From NCBI RefSeq assembly GCF_040718835.1, contig NZ_JBFEFG010000259.1, positions 186,001 to 250,000 on the forward strand: a stretch of 64,000 nt of DNA. The letters are read 5' to 3'. The notes beneath the pieces are model-generated. The model made no database searches. It was not told the DNA's origin and saw nothing but the letters and a program-made list of their open reading frames with translations. Each line of letters starts with the position of its first letter. Within the stretch, counting starts at the first letter, position 1. The stretch is from Bremerella sp. JC817. Lineage in GTDB: Bacteria > Planctomycetota > Planctomycetia > Pirellulales > Pirellulaceae. A program made the position numbers and the translations under genes. Positions 51,790 to 59,422 of this stretch are shown piece after piece.

Positions 51790-52791
51790 ATGTCGTTGCG
51801 TATTTTTCTTTGCTTCGTTAGCTGCATGTCGCTGGCATCGATTGCCTGCGGTCAGGAATTCAAGAGCGGTATTGAGTGGCCTGAGCCTAAGGTCGTGACG
51901 CCTGGCGACAAGCCGACCGATCCACCGGCCGACGCGACGATTTTGATCGGTAACGATGGCATGTCGGCCTGGGTCGGCGGAGACAAATGGAAGTTTGAAG
52001 ATGGTGTCGCAACCGCCGCCAAGGGTGGTATTCACACCAAGGAAAAGTTCGGTGATGTCCAACTGCACGTCGAATGGGCCGCTCCGGCAGAAGTGAAGAG
52101 CAGCGGTCAGGGACGCGGAAACAGTGGCGTCTTCTTGATGGGTAAGTACGAGATCCAGGTCCTCGATTCGTACAACAACGAAACCTACTTCGATGGCCAG
52201 GCCGGCGCCGTTTACAAGCAGTCGCCTCCGATGGTCAACGCCATGAAAAAGCCTGGCGAATGGAACACCTACGACATCATCTTCAATCGTCCGCAGCGGA
52301 ACGAGAAGGGTGATGTCGTCGTTCCAGCCACCATCACCGTGATCCACAACGGTGTCGTACTGCATCACGCCTATCCGATCCGTGGCAGCACCAACTGGCA
52401 CAAGCCACCGGCTTACGATAACCATGGCGACAAAGAGAGCATCGCCCTGCAATTCCACGGAAACCCCGTGAAATTCCGCAATATGTGGGTTCGCGAGTTC
52501 AAGCAAATCCAGCCAACCTTCGTGCCGGAAGATACCGAAATGGTTCGTTACCGTGCCGACTGGGCGACTGAAACCATCACGGCTGCTCCGCCAGAAGAAA
52601 GCGTTTCGGAAGAAGCGAAGCCGACCGAAGAGATGAAGCCGGAAACCAAGACCGAAGCAAAGCCTGAGGCCAAACCCGAAGCGAAGGAAGAGCAGAAGTC
52701 GGAAGAAAAGCCGGCCGCCAAGCCAGAAGAAAAGAAGGAAGCTGCCGCCGACGCTCCGAAAGAAGAAGCCAAGGCAGATCAACCTAAGTAA
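51790..52791 (+). CDS. Secreted DUF1080 (3-keto-disaccharide hydrolase-like) protein with charged repeat tail
   Basis: 333 residues. A signal peptide (LRIFLCFVSCMSLASIACGQ) is followed by the DUF1080 concanavalin-like domain (about 50-240): GNDGMSAWVGGDKWKFEDG, GRGNSGVFLMGKYEIQVLDS, AGAVYKQSPPMVNAMKKPGE, WNTYDIIFNRPQRNEKGD. The last 65 residues are a low-complexity Lys/Pro/Glu/Ala tail (KTEAKPEAKPEAKEEQK). DUF1080 proteins are linked to 3-keto-glycoside hydrolysis in planctomycetes and Bacteroidetes. The tail could be a linker or attachment region. A strong terminator follows. Confidence 0.88.
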   Translation: MSLRIFLCFVSCMSLASIACGQEFKSGIEWPEPKVVTPGDKPTDPPADATILIGNDGMSAWVGGDKWKFEDGVATAAKGGIHTKEKFGDVQLHVEWAAPAEVKSSGQGRGNSGVFLMGKYEIQVLDSYNNETYFDGQAGAVYKQSPPMVNAMKKPGEWNTYDIIFNRPQRNEKGDVVVPATITVIHNGVVLHHAYPIRGSTNWHKPPAYDNHGDKESIALQFHGNPVKFRNMWVREFKQIQPTFVPEDTEMVRYRADWATETITAAPPEESVSEEAKPTEEMKPETKTEAKPEAKPEAKEEQKSEEKPAAKPEEKKEAAADAPKEEAKADQPK

Positions 52792-52819
52792 GCTGCTTCG
52801 CCAGCTCGAACCAATTCAA

Positions 52820-52851
52820 GACGCACCGCAATCCGGTGCGTCTTCTTTTTT
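52820..52851 (+). terminator. Intrinsic terminator after the DUF1080 gene
   Basis: GACGCACC and GGTGCGTC form an 8-bp stem with a 7-nt loop, followed by a T-rich run (TTCTTTTTTT). Confidence 0.85.
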
Positions 52852-52866
52852 AGAAGGACCGCTCTG

Positions 52867-53283
52867 ATGACACGATGCCTGTTTGTGCTGCTCCTGCTTC
52901 TGCCAACGCTGGCCTATGCCGAGTCACCGGAAGCGGAACCATCGTTTCGTCCTTCGGCGCTAGGCATCACCCCGCCACTGCTGGAGCGTGGCACCGATCT
53001 CGACCAATACGTTGGACGCCTGATCGCGATCCGTGGCGAGCTTCACGACACCAAGATCCCGACGATCCTGGGGATCGATATCGCTGTGCCGGACGAAACG
53101 CTGCGGGGAAAAGAGTGTTACGCCATCTGAATTCTGGGCAAATGGACGCGTCCGCCCGCAGCGAAGGGGGACGCGAAGAATTCCAAACCCGAAATCGCTT
53201 ACCGCAAGAAGGACACGATCTATACCCTCTACTTTGATCTCGACCGGAAGCTGGCACCGGCCCAAGCTTGGCCCCAGAAGTGA
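52867..53283 (+). pseudogene. Secreted protein gene interrupted by an in-frame TGA
   Basis: A signal peptide (MTRCLFVLLLLLPTLAYAES) starts an 87-codon frame that ends at TGA 53128-53130. The same frame continues for 50 more codons of coherent sequence (ILGKWTRPPAAKGDAKNSKP, IAYRKKDTIYTLYFDLDRKL) to a second TGA at 53281. The part before the stop (GRLIAIRGELHDTKIPTILG, then LRGKECYAI) has an OB-like look. The full product would be about 138 residues. The most likely reading is a nonsense mutation (GGA to TGA would restore Gly in YAIGIL). Selenocysteine insertion is an alternative because a stable hairpin with loop G lies 17-45 nt downstream of the TGA. Confidence 0.6.
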
Positions 53284-53486
53284 TCAAACAATGTGAATTA
53301 TTAGGGTAGGGATACTATCGCCAGCAGCCATCATCCCACCTTCCAGGGGTGATTTCTCGTAGTTTCTGGAGCCCTAAACCCGGAAACAGACGGCGTTTAC
53401 ATAACTATTACACAGCTTCGACAGGGCGTTTACCCTCAGCTCGACGATTGTCCTTACAATTCGACTCAATCAGTGACACTTCTGAA

Positions 53487-53543
53487 ATGAGCAAGAAGTC
53501 CACTGATCTCGACCTCTCCCCCCGCAAAGATCGCAAATCTTAA
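53487..53543 (+). CDS. Possible short upstream ORF (18 codons) before the desaturase gene
   Basis: MSKKSTDLDLSPRKDRKS is encoded 9 bp before the desaturase ATG; its stop codon TAA runs into the TAAGGA that serves as Shine-Dalgarno for the desaturase. It could be a leader peptide that couples translation, or chance. No Shine-Dalgarno precedes its ATG, so confidence is low. Confidence 0.25.
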   Translation: MSKKSTDLDLSPRKDRKS

Positions 53544-53552
53544 GGACAGACC

Positions 53553-54530
53553 ATGTCGATCGTAACTGAAAAAGACGACCCATCGCTCTTGGGCGAAAGT
53601 AATATTGCAAAGAAGCGTCCGACGAAGTCGCGGAAGAAAGATCCGAACCGTCCACGCCAGTCGAAGCCCTACAGCCAGCGTTTCCGCCATGGCAACGCCT
53701 GGCCTACGATCTTGTGGATCGGCCTGATTCACTTGGGTGCCTTGGCAGCTCCGTTCTGCTTCACTTGGGATGGCTTGATCGCCGCTGTCTTCTTGTACTA
53801 TTTGACCGGCTGCGTCGGCGTTACGCTCGGTTTGCACCGCTACCTGACCCACGCTGGTTTCAAGACTTACAAGCCAGTCCGTTACGCGTTGGCCTTCATC
53901 GGTCAGCTTTCGGGCGAAGGCTCGGCCTTGGACTGGGTCGCCACGCACCGTAAGCATCACGCCCACAGCGATCAAGAAGACGATCCTCACTCGCCAGAAG
54001 ATGGCGGTTGGTGGGCTCACATCATCTGGCTGGCTCCTCACCACACCCCTGCAGAAAAAGACGAACTGCACATGCGCTGGGGACCTGATCTTCGCAAAGA
54101 TCGCGGCATGTGGTTCCTGCATCAGACCTTTATCCTGTGGCACCTGGTGCTTGGCGTTGCCCTGATGGGTCTGGGCTATTACCTGGGTGGCTGGTACACC
54201 GCTTGTTCGCTGGTGGTTTGGGGTATGTTCCTTCGCTTGACCGTCCTGCTTCACGTGACCTGGTTCGTGAATTCGGCAACGCACATGTGGGGCTACCGCA
54301 ACTACGAAACGACCGACAAGAGCACCAACCTGTGGTGGGTCGGCCTGTTGGCTTTCGGCGAAGGCTGGCACAACAACCATCACGCTTACCCACGCATGGC
54401 CGTCCATGGTCACAAGTGGTGGGAATTCGACCTGACCTGGAACGTGCTGCGAGTCATGCGGATGTTTGGCCTGGCCTGGGACATCGTCGACTACAAGCAG
54501 AAGACCAAAGATGGCACGGTGAAGGTTTAA
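53553..54530 (+). CDS. Membrane fatty acid desaturase (acyl-CoA/acyl-lipid delta-9 type)
   Basis: 325 residues. The three His boxes are HRYLTH (95-100), HRKHH (132-136) and HNNHH near 275, which hold the di-iron centre. Four hydrophobic helices (for example ILWIGLIHLGALAAPFCF and FLYYLTGCVGVTLGL) place it in the membrane. The short basic N-terminus (KKRPTKSRKKDPNRPR) faces the cytoplasm. It resembles stearoyl-CoA delta-9 desaturases (SCD/DesC). It would introduce a cis double bond in membrane acyl chains using O2. TAAGGA lies 8 nt before the ATG. It is convergent with the response-regulator gene. Confidence 0.93.
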   Translation: MSIVTEKDDPSLLGESNIAKKRPTKSRKKDPNRPRQSKPYSQRFRHGNAWPTILWIGLIHLGALAAPFCFTWDGLIAAVFLYYLTGCVGVTLGLHRYLTHAGFKTYKPVRYALAFIGQLSGEGSALDWVATHRKHHAHSDQEDDPHSPEDGGWWAHIIWLAPHHTPAEKDELHMRWGPDLRKDRGMWFLHQTFILWHLVLGVALMGLGYYLGGWYTACSLVVWGMFLRLTVLLHVTWFVNSATHMWGYRNYETTDKSTNLWWVGLLAFGEGWHNNHHAYPRMAVHGHKWWEFDLTWNVLRVMRMFGLAWDIVDYKQKTKDGTVKV

Positions 54531-54556
54531 CTTCCCGATCCAACTTCAATCCAACG

Positions 54557-54592
54557 AAAAAGGCTCGACCAATACTGGTCGAGCCTTTTTTT
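54557..54592. terminator. Bidirectional intrinsic terminator, desaturase / response regulator
   Basis: GGCTCGACC and GGTCGAGCC form a 9-bp stem with a short loop, flanked by A5 on the left and T7 on the right, so both converging transcripts would end here. Confidence 0.9.
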
Positions 54593-54622
54593 ATTAGTGG
54601 CCTGTTCGAGGAAAGCTTCGCG

Positions 54623-55396
54623 TCAGGTCGAAGCTTCTTCTTCGCCGCTTTCGGCCTGGATGTTGTCGACGCCATTGGGCAGAAACTGGTAGCCGGCGTC
54701 GCGGATCGTGATGAAGTACTTCGGCTTCCCCTTGTCCTTCTCGAACATCTTGCGCAAGCGACCGATGAACTGGTCCGGGGCACGCGTCGACACGTGGCCC
54801 GGCATCTCCCACACTTCCTTCAGCAGTTCTTGCTTAGGAATGATCCGGCCGGCATTGCTGACGAAGTGATAGAGCAGCTTCGATTCCAATTGCGTCAGGC
54901 GAATCGGCTTCGAGTCGACGAAGGCCTGGAAGGTATCGAAATCGATCTCGACATTGGCAAAGCTGTACTGATGGATTAGCTCTTCATGCTTCTCTTGCGT
55001 CGGCTGGCGACGACGTCGCAGCATCAGAAGGTTCTTCACGCGGCTGAGGAACTCGTCCAGGTCGAACGGCTTCATCATGTATTGATCCGCCCCGACATCG
55101 AATCCGCGGGTCCGATCTTCCGACAGCGTCCGGGCACTCAGAATCAAGATCGGCATATCTTCGCCGTTGCTGCGTAGCGTTTCACACACGGCATAGCCGC
55201 TCATGCCTGGCAGCATCAGGTCGAGAATCACCAGGTCGACTTTGCCAGGATTCTCTTCCACAATCCGCAGCGCCGTGCGGCCATCTTCGGCTACGGAAAC
55301 CTTGTAGCCCTCCGCTTCCAGATTGAAGCGAATCCCAACGGCCAAATGCTCTTCATCTTCGACCACGACAATATGCGTGTCGGCATTCGATTTCAT
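54623..55396 (-). CDS. OmpR/PhoB-family response regulator
   Basis: 257 residues from MKSNADTHIVV; 11 upstream codons in the frame are not used. The receiver domain (about 8-123) has the acidic pair VVEDEEHL, the phospho-acceptor D59 in VILDLMLPG, S/T in LILSART and Lys in MMKPFDLDEF. A winged-helix DNA-binding domain follows (PIRLTQLESKLLYHFVSN, KYFITIRDAGYQFLP). It starts 51 bp after the histidine kinase stop and forms a two-component pair with it. Target genes are unknown. Confidence 0.93.
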   Translation of the reverse strand: MKSNADTHIVVVEDEEHLAVGIRFNLEAEGYKVSVAEDGRTALRIVEENPGKVDLVILDLMLPGMSGYAVCETLRSNGEDMPILILSARTLSEDRTRGFDVGADQYMMKPFDLDEFLSRVKNLLMLRRRRQPTQEKHEELIHQYSFANVEIDFDTFQAFVDSKPIRLTQLESKLLYHFVSNAGRIIPKQELLKEVWEMPGHVSTRAPDQFIGRLRKMFEKDKGKPKYFITIRDAGYQFLPNGVDNIQAESGEEEAST

Positions 55397-55447
55397 CGCT
55401 CTGTCCCAGTTTCTCGCTTTGCTTTCCAAATATTCCGCGACTGCTCA

Positions 55448-56401
55448 CTAGGCCGAAACCGGCTCGGCCAGGGCCGGATCGCCCACGGTCTTGGCACCTG
55501 GCAGGGTAACCACGAACACCGTACCGCTTCCCTTGGGTGGATCCTTCACGCGAACGTCGCCTCGCATCCGTTTCACCAGCGTTCGGACGATATACAGTCC
55601 AAGGCCGGTGCCCGGCTTCTCGCGTTGCAGTTCGAGCCCCAGTCGCACAAAGCGTCCGAAGATCTTCCGCCGCTGCGAAAACGGAATCCCTGGTCCATTA
55701 TCGGCAACTTCGATGACCGCCTCGTCGTTATATTTCACCCGGAGTTGTACTCGTACTTCGGGATCTTTACCGGAGTATTTTACCGCGTTGTCGATCAAAT
55801 TTCGAAAAATGATCTCGATATCGCCATGCAAGCCACGAATGCTGCACGGCACCGTTTTCAGCTTGATCGTATCGGGAGGCAATCGATAGAGCAGGGCGAC
55901 CGACTGGGCACAGCCTGCCAGCACTTTGTCGAGCCGAACGTCACCTTCCTCGGCATCCTCGTGGCTGCGATCGAGCCGACCAGCTTCCAACAGATGGTTG
56001 ATCAAATGATCGAGCCGCTCGACATCTTCGAGCATCGTTTCGTAGAACGAGCCCACCTTTTCCGGCGGGATGCTCCGGCGATTGAGCGTTTGCAGGTACA
56101 GCTTCAGCGACGCGATCGGACTTTTCAGTTCGTGCGTCACGCTATCGATAAAGTTGGCTTGCCGCTGGCTGAGGTTGATCGCCTTAATCGACAGCACCAT
56201 GTAAAAGATCACGCCGGCCAGAATCACCGCCAGAAACGTCGCCCCGATAGGCAGAAACGTCCAATAGAGGGGCGCGGCCTGCTCGTTTTCCGTCGCCCCC
56301 CAAACATTGATCATCACCCAGCCAATGATCAAAGCAATCAGCAGGACAATCATGATCACGGCAAGCGTGATCGGTAAACCAAGGCGGCGACGGATAGACA
56401 T
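55448..56401 (-). CDS. Sensor histidine kinase with two membrane helices
   Basis: 317 residues from MSIRRRLGLP. Two transmembrane helices (about 10-33, AVIMIVLLIALIIGWVMINV, and 50-72, LPIGATFLAVILAGVIFYMV) enclose a very short periplasmic loop of about 15 residues. H90 is the phospho-acceptor in FIDSVTHELKSPIASL. The catalytic ATP-binding region shows N (RNLIDNAVKYSG), G1 (VADNGPGIP), F (RFVRLG) and G2 (GTGLGLYIV) boxes. With so little periplasmic sequence, it probably senses a membrane state or an intramembrane partner. It is in an operon with the response regulator. Confidence 0.92.
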   Translation of the reverse strand: MSIRRRLGLPITLAVIMIVLLIALIIGWVMINVWGATENEQAAPLYWTFLPIGATFLAVILAGVIFYMVLSIKAINLSQRQANFIDSVTHELKSPIASLKLYLQTLNRRSIPPEKVGSFYETMLEDVERLDHLINHLLEAGRLDRSHEDAEEGDVRLDKVLAGCAQSVALLYRLPPDTIKLKTVPCSIRGLHGDIEIIFRNLIDNAVKYSGKDPEVRVQLRVKYNDEAVIEVADNGPGIPFSQRRKIFGRFVRLGLELQREKPGTGLGLYIVRTLVKRMRGDVRVKDPPKGSGTVFVVTLPGAKTVGDPALAEPVSA

Positions 56402-56501
56402 AGGCAAACAAAGCAAAAGGACTCGGCGGTCGTTCGATCCCGATGCGTTGCATTATAACCCGTTTCGATCGCGGGCCGAGGTCCATAATGCGTGGTTATC
56501 G

Positions 56502-56654
56502 CTACGGGGTCAGCAAACCGATTCGCCAATTGAATTTGCCAAGCCTCGGTTCCGCCCCTTCGGCCGGATGAATACTGTCGGCCGCGGCAAAGGGCTGTTT
56601 TACGGTCGCGGCCAGCGTCGAGTAGATCCACAACAACACGAGCACGCGAACCAT
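56502..56654 (-). CDS. Possible small exported peptide (50 residues)
   Basis: A short frame MVRVLVLLWIYSTLAATVKQ with a signal-like hydrophobic N-terminus and a soluble end, 100 bp upstream of the histidine kinase on the same strand. It might be a small secreted protein, but it has no recognised homologue and the plus-strand frame of the next gene overlaps its start codon. Low confidence. Confidence 0.3.
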   Translation of the reverse strand: MVRVLVLLWIYSTLAATVKQPFAAADSIHPAEGAEPRLGKFNWRIGLLTP

Positions 56655-56739
56655 GGCCACGGCCTTACAGAAAAGAGGTGCGAATCGTTCGTTTAAGGTA
56701 TCATGCCGGCACACCTTTGGCGAACTGTTGGAACCCCAC

Positions 56740-57306
56740 GTGCGAATTGTTTCTTTACTGCTGTTTTGCGTTAGCTGCCTCGGGCTAAGCTGGCTCGGCA
56801 TGATGGCCGTGCACGAACTGGGCCATGTAATCGGGGCGATGCTCACCGGTGGTCAGGTGCAACAGGTCGTGCTGCACCCATTCGAGATTTCGCGTACCGA
56901 TGTTTCCCCCAACCCAGCCCCTGGCATCGTCGTTTGGCTGGGTCCGCTTTTCGGAGCGTTCGTTCCGGTCGCCATCTGGCTTGCGATTCCGGCAAACTGG
57001 TCATGGCATCGCAGCCTAGCCCAATGGATGGCAGGCTTCTGCTTGATTGCCAACGGATGCTATATCGGGTTCGGCTCGTTTGCCCGGATCGGCGATTGTC
57101 GGCAGATGCTGGAAAGTGGCAGCCCGATCTGGACCTTGTGGCTGTTCGCATGCGTGACGATCGTCCCGGGCGTTTGGCTATGGCATCGCCTTGGTTCGCT
57201 CGATCAGCTTTGGAAAACCGAACACCCCATTTCGCTGCGAGCCGCGGCAATTACCTTCGCCACGTTCGTCGCCAGCGCAATCGTTTTGGCTCTGCTGTCT
57301 GGCTAG
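56740..57306 (+). CDS. M50-like membrane metalloprotease
   Basis: 188 residues from a GTG with GGA 7 nt upstream; an ATG at 56653 (217 residues) is the alternative, without a Shine-Dalgarno sequence. HELGH (VHELGHVIGAML) lies in the first helix, as in site-2/M50 proteases. About five hydrophobic helices follow (IVVWLGPLFGAFVPVAIWLA, SLAQWMAGFCLIANGCYIGF, LWLFACVTIVPGVWLWHRL). A Pro-containing block NPAPGIVVWLGPLFG could carry the second metal ligand, but the usual NPDG motif is not clear, so activity is uncertain. It may cleave membrane-bound regulators. Single gene. Confidence 0.72.
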   Translation: MRIVSLLLFCVSCLGLSWLGMMAVHELGHVIGAMLTGGQVQQVVLHPFEISRTDVSPNPAPGIVVWLGPLFGAFVPVAIWLAIPANWSWHRSLAQWMAGFCLIANGCYIGFGSFARIGDCRQMLESGSPIWTLWLFACVTIVPGVWLWHRLGSLDQLWKTEHPISLRAAAITFATFVASAIVLALLSG

Positions 57307-57313
57307 TACGAAA

Positions 57314-57712
57314 TCAGAATTCGATCGACAAGTGCCACGCGACATGTTCAGCGGTCGCCTTCGTCAGCACATCGTGCCACGCATCCAGCTCGGCGACCAC
57401 GTCGTCGGTATTGGGAAGCGTGGCGGGATGGTCGGCCAGGTATTCGCGAAACGCCGACACCGTTTGCAGTCCTTGAATCGGTGCGTACCACGTTTCTGCC
57501 GGCAGATCGATCCCGGCCACATCGATGCCGCTGGCTTTCATTTTCCGCGCGGCTTCGTCAGGCGATTGGCTGTGGAACTCGGTGAGCGGCACGACTTGCA
57601 GCTTCCGCGCGAGCCGCTGCAGTAACGGCTCGGCGCCGGCGATTGCTTTGCCAGGCACCTTGGCCGTTAGTTTCGGGATGTTTCGATGCAGCACGATCGA
57701 AAACTCAGGCAT
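57314..57712 (-). CDS. Conserved-looking protein of unknown function
   Basis: 132 residues, no signal peptide or membrane helix: MPEFSIVLHRNIPKLTAKVP, LTEFHSQSPDEAARKMKASG, then WYAPIQGLQTVSAFREYLAD and a helical end (TDDVVAELDAWHDVLTKATA). It may be a small cytoplasmic protein. I do not recognise it. It is 42 bp after the ceramidase-like gene on the same strand and could be read with it. Confidence 0.65.
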   Translation of the reverse strand: MPEFSIVLHRNIPKLTAKVPGKAIAGAEPLLQRLARKLQVVPLTEFHSQSPDEAARKMKASGIDVAGIDLPAETWYAPIQGLQTVSAFREYLADHPATLPNTDDVVAELDAWHDVLTKATAEHVAWHLSIEF

Positions 57713-57754
57713 CGCGGCTTCTGTTTCTCGTTCCGGAGGGCATTGGCAGGGAAG

Positions 57755-59194
57755 CTACTTCTGCAACGCATTAGACATCTTCAGTAACTGATCGACAATC
57801 TTGCGGCTTGCGTTTTCTTCGACGAAGTTCGTTCCCAACCAGGTTTCGTACCCTCCCAAGCGGTGCTGTTCCGGCGTTGGGAGGTAACCAAATGACCCAT
57901 TGGCCAGTTCGATCGTGAACGCATCGCCGAAGGGGGACCGGCTTTTGATTTCCAGCCCAGTCTCGGTGAACGTCTCGAAAGGAATCGCCGTGATTCCCAA
58001 GTCACCAATCCGCAAAACCTGGAGCGGCACCGAGACCTCGTCAGGGGCCTTCTGAATGTTCTCGATCCGGGCAGCATAAATCTGCTCGCGAATGTGCCCG
58101 GCCGGGTCTCCTTCGGCCTTCGCTTTGATCTGCTCGAAATGCTTCAGCATCTCTGGCGTCGGCTTGCGAGCCTTTAGCGGCAAGTGCGTCAGTTGCGCAT
58201 CGAGCGGAACTTGCCGGTGGAACGCAATCGTTTCGTGAGCCGCTGCGACCTTGTCGGCAACTTTCCGCGCGACTTCCTGCATCTTTTCGTATGGAGCATA
58301 TCGCGGCGGATTCTTGGCCGCGAAATCGATGTTGTTCACATCGCCGCTGGTGCCATTGGAAAGCATTCCGACGAACGCAGGCGACTGATCCTGGGCGTGC
58401 AAACTCTCTGCAATGAACTTCGCGAAGTAGCCGAAGTAGTCGGCCGAAACGTCTCCACTGCGAACGCCTCCGACGTAATGCAGCGAATAGTTCGCCAGCA
58501 GCGCGATCGGCTTGCCTTCCACCGAACGGACCGACAGGAAGCTGACTTCTGGATCGACCGGGCCCGCAGGCCGATCGAGGGCAGCACTACCGCGTGGCGG
58601 GTTCATTCGCACTTGGTCGATTCCACCAAAAGGATTGGTCAGATGAGCCGCATCCTTCATGTACCAGCGACGGTTGAAGACCTCGGTCGGCTCTTCGACG
58701 CTTCCCCAACCGATCTCGGCCGGCTCCAGATTATTCGTCGCCCGGACGACCCCATCAGCGATACGCTGCACGAGGAACTTTTGATAGCTGCTGTACTCTT
58801 GATCGCGAATCAGTTTCGACTTGCCACGGGCCGTGGTCGCCGAATGGGTATGCGTGGCGGCCAGAAGCTGATGCGAGGCTAGGATACCGGTCGCTTCTTC
58901 GATCAGAGCTTTCGCCTCGTCGAAAATCTCGGCCGGGATGCCCACGTTGTCGCAAAGTACAATCGCGATGCGTGTCTTACCGTCGTCCAGCACCAAACAG
59001 CGGGCGTAAAGTTCGTCGTGAATATGCCGCGCTGGAATCGGCTTCCAACCTCCCACAATCATTTCGCCCAGCGGAGGCGTGATGTTGCTGGTCGCCGCGC
59101 CGGCTTGCAGCGATTTGACATCTTCGGCCTGGGAAAACGCGCACACGTTGCTGATCAGCGCAGCACAAATCAGAAGAGAAGAGATGCGATTCAT
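57755..59194 (-). CDS. Secreted neutral/alkaline ceramidase-like protein
   Basis: 479 residues from MNRISSLLICAALISNVCAF, with a Sec signal; 23 upstream codons are not used. The ceramidase-type N-terminal blocks are AGAATSNITPPLGEMIVGGW, LYARCLVLDDGKTRIAIV, LLAATHTHSATTARGKS (the HTHS zinc/catalytic region), and SNGTSGDVNNIDFA. Family members hydrolyse ceramide or act as lipid or carbohydrate hydrolases; many planctomycete homologues are annotated only as ceramidase N-terminal domain proteins. The immunoglobulin-like C-terminal domain of true ceramidases is not apparent. It is divergent from the metallophosphoesterase gene across about 230 bp. Confidence 0.82.
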   Translation of the reverse strand: MNRISSLLICAALISNVCAFSQAEDVKSLQAGAATSNITPPLGEMIVGGWKPIPARHIHDELYARCLVLDDGKTRIAIVLCDNVGIPAEIFDEAKALIEEATGILASHQLLAATHTHSATTARGKSKLIRDQEYSSYQKFLVQRIADGVVRATNNLEPAEIGWGSVEEPTEVFNRRWYMKDAAHLTNPFGGIDQVRMNPPRGSAALDRPAGPVDPEVSFLSVRSVEGKPIALLANYSLHYVGGVRSGDVSADYFGYFAKFIAESLHAQDQSPAFVGMLSNGTSGDVNNIDFAAKNPPRYAPYEKMQEVARKVADKVAAAHETIAFHRQVPLDAQLTHLPLKARKPTPEMLKHFEQIKAKAEGDPAGHIREQIYAARIENIQKAPDEVSVPLQVLRIGDLGITAIPFETFTETGLEIKSRSPFGDAFTIELANGSFGYLPTPEQHRLGGYETWLGTNFVEENASRKIVDQLLKMSNALQK

Positions 59195-59422
59195 GAGAGG
59201 TTCTCGCTTGATCCAGAGGATGGGTGGGGAAGGGGATCGAAGTCGGCAGGCGAAAGACACCACCGCGAAGGGTGGTTATCGGTTGTGTTAATTTAACAAG
59301 ATGCAACGTGACATCAAATTGAATCTCGATCGCGTTGCCGAAAAAATGAAATCGAATGATAAGCTTTTGCCATTCAGCGTCTGCCTGCTGGCGTTGTTCG
59401 TCCCTGCCTGAAAGTTCTCGCC

